Assembly: GCA_027486585.1 (NCBI GenBank)
Contig: JAIXOU010000097.1
Location: 1-64,000 of the forward strand
From: Verrucomicrobiaceae bacterium
Lineage (GTDB): Bacteria > Verrucomicrobiota > Verrucomicrobiia > Verrucomicrobiales > Verrucomicrobiaceae
DNA length: 64,000 nucleotides
Direction: 5' to 3'
The notes under the pieces were generated by a model that ran no database searches, was not told where the DNA came from, and worked only from the letters and a program-made list of their open reading frames with translations. Shown here piece by piece: positions 22,887 through 31,944 of this stretch. Position numbers and translations under genes: made by a program. The first letter of the stretch is position 1; every line of letters starts with the position of its first letter.

Positions 22887-23804
22887 ATGACTACAAAACG
22901 CATCCAAGGCCTCGTCGCCGCCACTCATACACCGTTTCACGCAGACGGATCACTCAATCTCGCCATCGTCGAAAAACAGGCGGAGCATCTGCAGGCAACT
23001 GGCGTTAGCCACGCTTTCATCGGAGGCACGACAGGTGAGTGCAGTTCGCTCACGCTTGAAGAGCGGCGGGCGCTCTCAGTGCGGTGGTTTGAAGTCACAC
23101 GCGGAGCCGCGCTCAAGGTCATCGTGCATGTCGGCTCTAACTGCCTCGCTGACTCGCGCAACCTCGCCGCACAGGCACAGGAACTCAGCGCGGTGGCAGT
23201 CAGTGCGCTGGCACCTTCGTATTTCAAACCCGGCAATACCGCCACTCTGGTCGAGAGCATGGCACAGATCGCCAACGCTTCGCCGGAACTGCCGTTCTAC
23301 TATTACGAGATCCCGACGATGACGGGCATCTCCCTATCTCCGTCTGAGTTCTTGGCTCAAGCAGCGGATCGGATCCCGAACCTCGCAGGCATCAAGTTCA
23401 CTAGCAGCAATCTGATGGAGTATCAGCTCTGCCGTGCCTCGCATGATGGACGGTTCGACATCCCATTCGGCTTTGATGAGATGATGCTCGGGGCTCTAGC
23501 TCTCGGAGCCACCGGGGCAGTCGGCAGCTCGTTCAACTTCGCCGCTCCGATCTATAATCGCCTCATCGCCGCCTTCCAACGTGGCGATCTCATCGCGGCA
23601 CGCGAACAGCAAATGCGATCGGTCCGCACGATTCAAAAGCTAGCGGCACGCGGCTACATGGGCGCGGCAAAGGCGACCATGGCGATGCTCGGTGTCGATG
23701 TTGGTCCGCCGCGATTGCCTTGTGCGGCCCTAGATTCGAATCAAACCAAGGCTCTGCGTTCAGAGTTGGAGCAAATCGGTTTCTTTGAATGGGTAAAACC
23801 TTAA
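22887..23804 (+). CDS. Dihydrodipicolinate synthase / N-acetylneuraminate lyase family protein
   Basis: GLVAATHTPFHADGSLN, IGGTTGECSSLTLEER, FYYYEIPTMTGI, LAGIKFTSSNL (Schiff-base Lys). Confidence 0.9.
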   Translation: MTTKRIQGLVAATHTPFHADGSLNLAIVEKQAEHLQATGVSHAFIGGTTGECSSLTLEERRALSVRWFEVTRGAALKVIVHVGSNCLADSRNLAAQAQELSAVAVSALAPSYFKPGNTATLVESMAQIANASPELPFYYYEIPTMTGISLSPSEFLAQAADRIPNLAGIKFTSSNLMEYQLCRASHDGRFDIPFGFDEMMLGALALGATGAVGSSFNFAAPIYNRLIAAFQRGDLIAAREQQMRSVRTIQKLAARGYMGAAKATMAMLGVDVGPPRLPCAALDSNQTKALRSELEQIGFFEWVKP

Positions 23805-23816
23805 CCATTACAGACC

Positions 23817-24560
23817 ATGCTACCCCACTCCGACCTCCTTCAGCTCAAACGCTGGAATACGCCCACCATCTACAATGGCTGGGAACAGATCACCAAGCTT
23901 GATCCCGCTGCTGATGCCTTCAATCTCGAAGAAACTCGCGATTTCATGCCGCAGATAGGACCAATGGTGGGTTATGCAGTCACCGTCGTCATCGAGCCAA
24001 GCAACAAGGCGCATCGAGAGTCCAATGCGAATGCCTGGAATGAGTACCGCCACTACGTGGCCAGTATACCAGGGCCGAAGATCGTGTGTGTTCAGGATCT
24101 TGATAAGCCGCGCACGATTGGTTCCTTTTGGGGTGAGGTGAACAGCAACATGCATCGTGCTCTTGGCTGCGTCGGCACCATCGTTGATGGCGCGATTCGC
24201 GATGTCGATGAAATGACCAATGCTGGGTTTAAGGCCCTAGCTCGTCGTTTCTGCGTCGGTCATGCGCATGTGCATCCGGTGCGTTGGAATTGCGAAATAG
24301 AGGTCTTTGGGCGCAAGGTAAACCCAGGTGATCTCATTCATGCAGACAAGCATGGATTCATCGTGATCGAACCGAAAGCGCAGCCGCATATCCTAGAAGC
24401 CGCACGCTTTATGGATGCCAATGAATGCCAAACGGTCATCCCTGCCGCGCGAGGCAGTGCTGGTCTCAGCGCGGATCAAATCCTCGCCAATCTCGCCGAA
24501 GCTGGCGCTCAGTTCGGCAAAAATGCTAAAGCCAAATTTCAGCGCCAAGGAGAATGGTAA
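23817..24560 (+). CDS. RraA family protein
   Basis: GSFWGEVNSNMHRALGCVGTIVDGAIRDVDEM...VFGRKVNPGDLIHADKHGFIVI. Confidence 0.9.
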   Translation: MLPHSDLLQLKRWNTPTIYNGWEQITKLDPAADAFNLEETRDFMPQIGPMVGYAVTVVIEPSNKAHRESNANAWNEYRHYVASIPGPKIVCVQDLDKPRTIGSFWGEVNSNMHRALGCVGTIVDGAIRDVDEMTNAGFKALARRFCVGHAHVHPVRWNCEIEVFGRKVNPGDLIHADKHGFIVIEPKAQPHILEAARFMDANECQTVIPAARGSAGLSADQILANLAEAGAQFGKNAKAKFQRQGEW

Positions 24561-25765
24561 TCATGAAACACATCCCCATTCTCATTTTAGCCCTCTGCGG
24601 TTTCATTCAAGCTGCTGAGCCTTTCATGGAGAAACAAGACCTCTTCATCGTCGGGGAAGATCCCGCCTATGCGCTCTACCACATCCCCGGCGTCGTCGTG
24701 ACGGCCAAGGGCACCGTACTCGCGTGGTGCGAGGCGAGAAAGCGTGCAGCAGGCGTCAGCGACTGGGACGACATCCGTATTTTACTCCGCCGCAGCACTG
24801 ACGAGGGCAAAACGTGGAGCACTCCAAAAAGCATTGCAAACGTGGAAGGACCGAAGGTAAAGAACCCCTTCGCCCTCAAGATGAAGAACGTCGATCCCAA
24901 TGACGTGACCTATAACAACCCCGTGCTCATCGCTGACAAAGACGGCACCGTCCACATGCTCTTCTGCCTGGAATACGAACGCGTTTTTTATCAGCGCAGC
25001 GATGATGATGGACTCACTTTCAGCCAGCCCACCGAGATCACCATCGCGTTTAAAGACTTCAAAAAAGACTACGACTGGAAGGTGCTAGCAACAGGCCCGA
25101 ACCACAGCATCCAGCTCAAAACGGGCCGCCTCGTCGTGCCCGTCTGGCTTTCCACTGGTGAAGGCGGTAATGCACATCGGCCCAGTGTCACCGCCACTAT
25201 CTATAGCGATGACCAAGGCAAGACCTGGAAGGCTGGAGACATCGCCGTGCCCTGCACCGACGATTGGATCAATCCCAATGAAACCGTGGCCATAGAGCTC
25301 AATGATGGACGCGTCATGCTAAACGTCCGCAGCGAATCCAAAGCCCACCGTCGGCTCATCGTCACCAGTCCAAATGGGGCCACAGGCTGGAGCACTCCTC
25401 GGTTTGATGAAGCCCTGCTCGAACCCATCTGCATGGGCGGCATCGTCCGCTACAACCACGAAGGGAAAAGCCTCATTCTCTTTTCCAATCCGCACAATCT
25501 GGATAAGGCCAAAGGCAAGGCAGAACCTGGTAAAAATCGAGATCGCAAGAACGTCAGCGTGAAGATCAGCCGTGATGAAGCTAAAACCTGGCCGGTCAAC
25601 AAACTCATCGAAGACGGCCCCAGCATGTACTCCGACATTGCCGTGACACCCAAAGGCACCATCCTTTGCTTCTACGGTCGCAGTGGCGACAGCCAAGGCG
25701 TCGCCGCCTTTGCCGGAGGACGGCTCACGGTAGCACGGTTTAACCTGGAGTGGTTGGAGCAGTAG
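24554..25765 (+). CDS. Exo-alpha-sialidase-like BNR-repeat protein
   Basis: YHIPGVVVTAKGTVLAWCEAR; Asp-box STDEGKTWS, SDDQGKTWK, SRDEAKTWP; signal peptide. Confidence 0.9.
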   Translation: MVIMKHIPILILALCGFIQAAEPFMEKQDLFIVGEDPAYALYHIPGVVVTAKGTVLAWCEARKRAAGVSDWDDIRILLRRSTDEGKTWSTPKSIANVEGPKVKNPFALKMKNVDPNDVTYNNPVLIADKDGTVHMLFCLEYERVFYQRSDDDGLTFSQPTEITIAFKDFKKDYDWKVLATGPNHSIQLKTGRLVVPVWLSTGEGGNAHRPSVTATIYSDDQGKTWKAGDIAVPCTDDWINPNETVAIELNDGRVMLNVRSESKAHRRLIVTSPNGATGWSTPRFDEALLEPICMGGIVRYNHEGKSLILFSNPHNLDKAKGKAEPGKNRDRKNVSVKISRDEAKTWPVNKLIEDGPSMYSDIAVTPKGTILCFYGRSGDSQGVAAFAGGRLTVARFNLEWLEQ

Positions 25766-25791
25766 CTGATGAGGCTTTGCCGGATTCGGTG

Positions 25792-25825
25792 CATTCCTGC
25801 CCCATCAAGAGAGGGGCCAGGAATG
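25792..25825. terminator. Putative hairpin terminator between convergent genes
   Basis: CATTCCTG-CCCC / GGGGC-CAGGAATG stem with one bulge, 9-nt loop, midway between two convergent stop codons; no strong T tract. Confidence 0.5.
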
Positions 25826-25836
25826 ACCCTGATAAT

Positions 25837-27288
25837 TCAATTCCCGCCGCCCATCGCTTTGTGGATGCGGACCCAAGCGGCGGTGGCGCGGGTGCGGCTG
25901 AGGACGATGTCGTTTTGGGCGTTGAGAGCGACCCGTTCGGAGTCAAGAACAGTGAGGAAGTCAGCAGCACCGTCTTGATAGCCTTGGCGTGCCAGCGTTG
26001 CAGCTTCTCGGGCACTGGCGGCGCTGGCTTCAAGGTGGCGGAGGCGTTGGCGCTCGCGGTCGTAGCTGGTGAGTGCGTTTTCAACTTCTTCGAGGGCAAG
26101 GAGCACCGTTTGCTCATAGGTCGAGAGCGCGGCATCGGCGCGATGTCCGGCGGCTTTGATCTGCTGCCGCACACGACCAAGGCTCAGAAAAGCCCAACTG
26201 ATACGCGGACCAAAGTTATAAGCATTCGAGCCGTATTGGCTGAGGCTTGCAAGGCTTTGGCCTTCGAGGTTGAGACGCCCGCCGAAGGTAACACGTGGGA
26301 AGAGATCGGCGGTGGCGATGCCAATTCGCGCAGTGGCGGCAGCGAGGGCGTTTTCGGCGATGCGGATGTCGGGGCGGAGACGGAGCAACTCAGCGGGTTT
26401 GGCAATGGCGATGCTGGCGGGCACCGCTGGCTGTTTGAGAGCCTTTTGGAGCTGTGCGCGTAGTTCAGAGGGATTGCGACCGCAAAGCACGGCGATGCGA
26501 TGAATGGCTTTGACGACGCTTTCCTCGTAAGTGGGGATTTGGGCCTGCGTGGCATTCAAGAGAGCGTTGGCACGGGCAACGTCGAGCTGCGTGCCTCGTC
26601 CGCCCTTCAGCGAGGCTTCGGCGATACGTAGGGCTTCGGATTGATTACCGGCGTTTTCATGCGCGACATTGAGTTGAGCCTGGGCACCGCGAAGTTCGAG
26701 GTAGTTGATGGTGACCTCGGCCTGGAGCGTGATGAGTATATCCTGCACGTTGGCCTCAGCGGCGGCGCTGGTGGCTTTGGCAGCCTTCACGGAACTCCGC
26801 ACGCGTCCAAAAAGGTCGAGTTCGTAATCAGCATCAAAGCCAGTGCGCCAGGTTTCGACGGTGCGGCCGCGGAAGGCCGCATTCATGGAGCTACCCAGTA
26901 AGGCCGTGTCATAAGTGCCACTGGCGGTGACGGTCGGCGCGAAGTCGAACTGCGCCTCGCGCCACAGCGCTCGGGCTTCAAGCAGTCGCGATTTGGCGAC
27001 GGCGAGGTCTTTATTTTGCTCGGTGGATTGAGCAATGAGGTTGTTCAGCGTGTTATCGTTGAGCCTGCGCCACCAGGTGGGTGAGGCAGCGGTGGCGGTG
27101 GAAGATTTGGAAGCGTAGTCCGCAGGCATCTTCGGCTGTGGCTTGAGGAATTTTGGGCCGACGGTGCAACTGGACACGGCGCACACGAGAAGCGCGAGTA
27201 GCATAGGCTTTCTAGCCTGTGCGGAATGGCGAAGAGCACAGCCTAGAAAGGCTATGCTACTCGGCGTCGTTGAACTATTGAGCTGCAT
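25837..27288 (-). CDS. RND efflux system outer membrane lipoprotein (NodT/OprM family)
   Basis: VGPKFLKPQPKMPADY, RTVETWRTGFDADYELDLFGRVRSSVKAA, LRPDIRIAENALAAATARIGIATADLFPRVT; start ambiguous (27288, or 27204 inside a REP-like hairpin). Confidence 0.88.
   Translation of the reverse strand: MQLNSSTTPSSIAFLGCALRHSAQARKPMLLALLVCAVSSCTVGPKFLKPQPKMPADYASKSSTATAASPTWWRRLNDNTLNNLIAQSTEQNKDLAVAKSRLLEARALWREAQFDFAPTVTASGTYDTALLGSSMNAAFRGRTVETWRTGFDADYELDLFGRVRSSVKAAKATSAAAEANVQDILITLQAEVTINYLELRGAQAQLNVAHENAGNQSEALRIAEASLKGGRGTQLDVARANALLNATQAQIPTYEESVVKAIHRIAVLCGRNPSELRAQLQKALKQPAVPASIAIAKPAELLRLRPDIRIAENALAAATARIGIATADLFPRVTFGGRLNLEGQSLASLSQYGSNAYNFGPRISWAFLSLGRVRQQIKAAGHRADAALSTYEQTVLLALEEVENALTSYDRERQRLRHLEASAASAREAATLARQGYQDGAADFLTVLDSERVALNAQNDIVLSRTRATAAWVRIHKAMGGGN
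27195..27263. repeat. REPIN-like inverted doublet of two REP-like hairpins
   Basis: 28-nt arms CGAGTAGCATAGGCTTTCTAGCCTGTGC (27195-27222) and the inverted copy (27236-27263), two differences; each arm also folds into its own hairpin. Confidence 0.7.
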
Positions 27289-30200
27289 GAGCGGTAGAAG
27301 GAAGGGTTTTGGCCTGTCGCCGTTCGACGATAGCGCGGAGAATGACGTAGAAGACGGGTGTGAAGAGCAAACCAAAGACGGTGACGCCGATCATGCCGTA
27401 AAACACAGCCGTCCCAAGAGCCTGGCGCATCTCGGCTCCAGCGCCATTGGCGAGCACGAGCGGAAGCACGCCGAGGATGAAGGCGAAGCTAGTCATCAAA
27501 ATGGGGCGCAAACGAAGGCGGCTGGCTTCGACGGCGGCTTTTACGCGGTCCATGCCATCGTCCTGAAGCTGCTTGGCGAATTCGACGATGAGGATGGCGT
27601 TTTTGGCCGCGAGACCGACGAGCACGACGAGACCGATCTGCGTGAAGATGTTGTTATCCAGCCCGCGCAGCCACACGCCGCCGATGGCGGAAAGCAGGCA
27701 CATGGGCACGATCAAAATGATGGCGATGGGCATGCTCCAGCTTTCATACTGCGCGGCGAGCACGAGGAAGACGAAGATGACGCACAGCGGGAAAATGTAC
27801 ATGAGCGTGTCACCCGAGAGAATCTGCTGGTAGGTGAGATCGGTCCACTCGATGGCGAAACCGGTGGGCAGATGATCTTTGGCGAGGCGCTCGATTTTTT
27901 CAATCATCTGACTGGAGCTGATGCCAGGCAGCGTGTTGCCATTGATATCGGCGGAGTAGTAAAGGTTGTAGCGCTGCACGCGGTCGGCTCCGCCAGTCTT
28001 GATGACTTTGACCAAGGCACCCAGCGGCACCATGTCGCCGTTTTGATTACGGATCTTGATGCGGGACACGTCGGCGGGGTCTTTGCGGAATTCGTGATCG
28101 GCCTGCGCAGTGACCTGATAGGTGCGGCCGAACAAATTGAAGTCGTTCACATAGACGGAGCCCAGATAGACTTGCAGCGCTTCATTCAAATCAGCTAGCG
28201 AGACGCCCATGGTCTTCGCTTGGGCGCGGTTGATTTCGAGTTTGAACTGCGGTGTGCGGGCGCGAAAGCCGGTGACGAGCGAAATGAGGCCGGGTTCGTT
28301 TTGCGCAGCGGCGAGGAGCTTCTGCGTGGCGGCTTCGAGGGCGTCGAGTCCGGCGTTGTTGAGGTCCTGCACCTGGATTTTGAAGCCACCAGCATTACCG
28401 AGACCACGCAGTGGCGGCGGTGGCAGCACGAGCACGCGGCCTTCTTGAATCGTGGCGAATTTTTCGCGGATGCTGGCGAGCAGGCGGTCGCCTTTCATCT
28501 CGGGCGAGGTGCGCTTGGCGAAGTCATCGAAGACGAGGAAGGCCGCGCCGACGTTGGGCTGATTCGCCTGCAAAACGGAGGAGTAACCGGAGATGGCGAA
28601 GGTGTGCGCGATGCCGGGGATTTGCTGCGCCATGCGGTCCATCTTGCGCACGACAGCATCGGTGCGGTCAAAGGCGGAAGCATCGGGGAGCTGCACGAGC
28701 ACGATGGCGTAACCCATGTCCTGCGCTGGGATGTAGCCGCCGGGCACAGTATTGAAGACCTTTTGCGTGAGGAAGAGCAGCCCGACGTAGCCAAAGATCA
28801 CCAGAAGCGCGAGGCGGATGAGCTTGCGTACGAGCCCAGCATAGAGGTTGGAGCTGAAGTCGAAGACCTTGTTAAACAAACGGAAGAACCAGCCGAAGAA
28901 GAGATTGATGAGCTTCGTGAGCCAGTCGGTCTTGGCACCGTGCGGTTGCAGCAGGATGGCACAGAGCGCGGGGCTGAGCGTGAGCGAATTGAAGGCCGAA
29001 ATGACCGTGGAGACGGCGATGGTGAGCGCGAACTGCTTATAAAACTGCCCGGTGATGCCGCTGACGAAAGCGGTGGGCACAAACACGGCGCAAAGCACGA
29101 GCGCGACGGCGATGACGGCCCCGCTGACTTCCTTCATGGCTTGGATGGCGGCCTCACGCGGCGCGAGACCTTTGGCGATGTTTCGCTCGACGTTTTCGAC
29201 CACGACGATGGCGTCATCGACGACGATGCCGATGGCGAGCACAAGACCAAAGAGAGACAAATTGTTCAGCGAGAATCCAAAGGCCTGCATGACGGCCAGC
29301 GTGCCAATGAGCGACACCGGAACGGCGAGCAGCGGGATGATGGAGGCACGCCAGCTTTGCAGGAAAAGAATGACCACGAAGACGACGAGCAACACGGCCT
29401 CGATGAGCGTGGTGAGCACGGATTTGATCGAGGCTCGGACAAACTTGGTGGTGTCGTAATTGATGCGGTAGTCGATGCCCGGCGGGAAGCGCTCCTTCAG
29501 CTCGGCGAGGCGTGCATACACGGCGTCGGCGGTCTTGATGGCGTTGCTGCCAGGGAGCTGGAACACGCGGAGCGAGACGGCGTTGTAACCGTCCATGTAG
29601 GTCTTGCTGGAGTAGTCGCGGGAGCCAAGCTCGATGCGGGCGACATCGCGCAAACGCACGACATCGCCGAGGGTGCCTGTTTTAAGGACGATGTCGCCAA
29701 ACTCCTCAGCCTTCTTCAAACGGCCCGGCGCGGTGAGCGTGTATTGAAACTCCAATCCTTCCGCCGCGGGCGGCTGACCGAGTGATCCTGCGGCGACTTG
29801 CACATTTTGTTCGCGAATGGCGCGCACGACATCGCCAGCGGTGAGTCCGACTCCAGCGATTTTTTCAGGATCGAGCCACACACGCATCGAGTAGTCCAAA
29901 CCGCCGAGTGAGGAAGCTTCGGCGACGCCTGGCAAGCGGGCGATTTCATTCTGAATCTGAAGCGTGACGTAGTTGCTCAGGTAACCGACCTCGCGTGAGC
30001 CATCGGGGCTGTAAAACTGCGCGGCGAGCGTGAGATCGGGCGAGCGTTTGTTCACGATGACGCCGAGACGACGTACTTCTTCGGGAAGACGTGCCACAGC
30101 GGCGTTCACGCGGTTTTGCACAAGCACCTGGGCTTTGTCCAAATCCGTGCCGAGACGGAAGGTGACGGTGATTTGCACGCGGCCATCGCTGGTCGAGGAC

Positions 30201-30445
30201 GACGAGAGATAGATCATGTCCTCGACGCCATTGATCTCCTGCTCCAGCGGCGTGGAGACGGTCTCGGCGAGTGTACGGGCATCCGCACCGGGATAGATCG
30301 CGGAAACGACGACGGTGGGCGGGATGACCTCAGGATACTGCGCCACGGGCAATGAAAAGTAGGCCAAAGCGCCGAGCAGCGTGATGACGATGCTGAGCAC
30401 GCCCGCGAAGATAGGGCGGTCCACGAAGATGCGGGCGAAGTTCAT
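27275..30445 (-). CDS. RND efflux pump, hydrophobe/amphiphile efflux-1 (AcrB-like) permease
   Basis: MNFARIFVDRPIFAGVLSIVITLLGALAYFSLPVAQYPEVIPPTVVVSAIYPGA; VVDDAIVVVENVER; LAAKNAILIVEFAKQL. Confidence 0.97.
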   Translation of the reverse strand: MNFARIFVDRPIFAGVLSIVITLLGALAYFSLPVAQYPEVIPPTVVVSAIYPGADARTLAETVSTPLEQEINGVEDMIYLSSSSTSDGRVQITVTFRLGTDLDKAQVLVQNRVNAAVARLPEEVRRLGVIVNKRSPDLTLAAQFYSPDGSREVGYLSNYVTLQIQNEIARLPGVAEASSLGGLDYSMRVWLDPEKIAGVGLTAGDVVRAIREQNVQVAAGSLGQPPAAEGLEFQYTLTAPGRLKKAEEFGDIVLKTGTLGDVVRLRDVARIELGSRDYSSKTYMDGYNAVSLRVFQLPGSNAIKTADAVYARLAELKERFPPGIDYRINYDTTKFVRASIKSVLTTLIEAVLLVVFVVILFLQSWRASIIPLLAVPVSLIGTLAVMQAFGFSLNNLSLFGLVLAIGIVVDDAIVVVENVERNIAKGLAPREAAIQAMKEVSGAVIAVALVLCAVFVPTAFVSGITGQFYKQFALTIAVSTVISAFNSLTLSPALCAILLQPHGAKTDWLTKLINLFFGWFFRLFNKVFDFSSNLYAGLVRKLIRLALLVIFGYVGLLFLTQKVFNTVPGGYIPAQDMGYAIVLVQLPDASAFDRTDAVVRKMDRMAQQIPGIAHTFAISGYSSVLQANQPNVGAAFLVFDDFAKRTSPEMKGDRLLASIREKFATIQEGRVLVLPPPPLRGLGNAGGFKIQVQDLNNAGLDALEAATQKLLAAAQNEPGLISLVTGFRARTPQFKLEINRAQAKTMGVSLADLNEALQVYLGSVYVNDFNLFGRTYQVTAQADHEFRKDPADVSRIKIRNQNGDMVPLGALVKVIKTGGADRVQRYNLYYSADINGNTLPGISSSQMIEKIERLAKDHLPTGFAIEWTDLTYQQILSGDTLMYIFPLCVIFVFLVLAAQYESWSMPIAIILIVPMCLLSAIGGVWLRGLDNNIFTQIGLVVLVGLAAKNAILIVEFAKQLQDDGMDRVKAAVEASRLRLRPILMTSFAFILGVLPLVLANGAGAEMRQALGTAVFYGMIGVTVFGLLFTPVFYVILRAIVERRQAKTLPSTAHAAQ

Positions 30446-31626
30446 GGCTTGTCTTTCGTGGGTGCAGTGAGTGCCATGTCCACGAGCGAGGGCTTCACCT
30501 GGTTGCCATTCCGCACGCTCATGAGGCCGAGAATGACGACGCGTTCATCGGCCTTGAGGCCCTCACGCACGACACGCAGTCCATCGACGAGCGGGCCGAG
30601 TTTGATGGGGCGATACACGGCCTTGTCCTCGGCGTCGATGACCCACACATAACTGCTGCCTTGATCATCACCGACGGCTGCATCGCGAATGAGCAGGCCG
30701 TCGTATTCGCCACTGCCGGGGATACGCACTTTGGCAAAGAAGCCGGGCGACATGAGGCGGTCTTTGTTCGGAAATAGGCCACGTGCGCGAATGGTGCCGG
30801 TCTCGGGGTTAATCTGGTTATCCACGAAATCGATCTCACCTTTGTGTGGCCAGCCCTCCTGATTCACGAGCGCCATTTCCGCCGGAATGCGCTGAAACAG
30901 GGCGCTCTCTCGTTCGCCCGTTTTGTGCATCTCGCGGTATTTGAGCGCGGAACGCTCATCGACCTCAATGTCGCAGTAGATTGGGTCGAGCGCGACGATG
31001 GTAGTAAGCAAGGTTGCATCTCTGGTGCCACCGGTGACGAGATTGCCTTCCGTTACTCGCGCATCGCTGATACGGCCACGGATCGGCGCACGAATCTGAG
31101 CAAATTCGAGATCGAGCTTGGCTGAGCTGACCATGGCCTCAGCGGCGCGTACGGCGGCTTGCTCACCAGTTGCGCTTTTCAGACGGCGCTCGGATTCCTC
31201 CGTCGAAATGACCTGCCCCTGACGCAACGTGGTGGCGTTCTTGGCCTCGATGTTCGCGAGATCGGCATTCGTTTTCGCCTGGGCCAGCACGGCCTCGGCA
31301 CGCTGCACGATGGCCTCATAGGGACGCGGGTCGATGGTGAAAAGCAGGTCACCTTCCTTCACCTCCGTACCTTCTTTGAAATGCACTTTCGTGAGGTAGC
31401 CAGAGACACGGGCGCGGATTTCGACCTTGTCCCGGGCGATGAGGCGGCCGGTAAACTCATCCCAGTCGGTAAGGCGTCTGGCGATCGGTTTGGCGACGGT
31501 GACCTGAGGCACGCCAGCCTGCGGCGGACCTGCAGGGCTTTTGGCGGCCGGTTTGCAGCCGGAAACAACGAGCGCCATCGCTAACAAAGGCAGGGCGTAG
31601 CGTGAAAAGCGAGAAAGAGAACTCAT
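30442..31626 (-). CDS. RND efflux periplasmic adaptor (AcrA/MexA-like) lipoprotein
   Basis: MSSLSRFSRYALPLLAMALVVSGC lipobox; DEFTGRLIARDKVEIRARVSGYLTKVHFKEGTEVKEGDLLFTIDPRPY; ATGA-type overlap with permease; start moved from 31896. Confidence 0.93.
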   Translation of the reverse strand: MSSLSRFSRYALPLLAMALVVSGCKPAAKSPAGPPQAGVPQVTVAKPIARRLTDWDEFTGRLIARDKVEIRARVSGYLTKVHFKEGTEVKEGDLLFTIDPRPYEAIVQRAEAVLAQAKTNADLANIEAKNATTLRQGQVISTEESERRLKSATGEQAAVRAAEAMVSSAKLDLEFAQIRAPIRGRISDARVTEGNLVTGGTRDATLLTTIVALDPIYCDIEVDERSALKYREMHKTGERESALFQRIPAEMALVNQEGWPHKGEIDFVDNQINPETGTIRARGLFPNKDRLMSPGFFAKVRIPGSGEYDGLLIRDAAVGDDQGSSYVWVIDAEDKAVYRPIKLGPLVDGLRVVREGLKADERVVILGLMSVRNGNQVKPSLVDMALTAPTKDKP

Positions 31627-31696
31627 GGTGGTAAGTACGGGCCAAAGAGGCCACTTCAATAGTGCAGATTTAACATAGCGCTTATACACTCGCTGC

Positions 31697-31784
31697 ATGA
31701 CAAATCTGAATGATCTCCAACAAATCCGCGAGTTCGTGCAAATCACCGAATCGGGCAGCATTTCGGCCGCCGCAAAGATTATAA
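31697..31784 (+). pseudogene. Truncated N-terminus of a LysR-type regulator, divergent to the RND operon
   Basis: MTNLNDLQQIREFVQITESGSISAAAKI matches the start of LysR HTH domains, then homology is lost. Confidence 0.65.
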
Positions 31785-31944
31785 GCATGGGGCCAGTGCT
31801 CATGGCTCTACAAATCAGTTTCTGGACTTGTGTGCCTCCCTTAACCTCTGTTACAAAGCAGGATGGAAGGCAGATCTGCCGTAGTTTCGATGGCAATCAA
31901 AGCCGAACGTCCACAAACCATTCGATTGCCAATCGAATCACCTC

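Noticed and set aside
27143-29785. Long plus-strand ORFs (351 and 521 aa) opposite the RND pump gene
   Set aside because: Composition is Asp/Glu/Gly/His/Arg-rich and mirrors the antisense of a GC3-biased AcrB-like gene; the minus-strand product is unmistakable.
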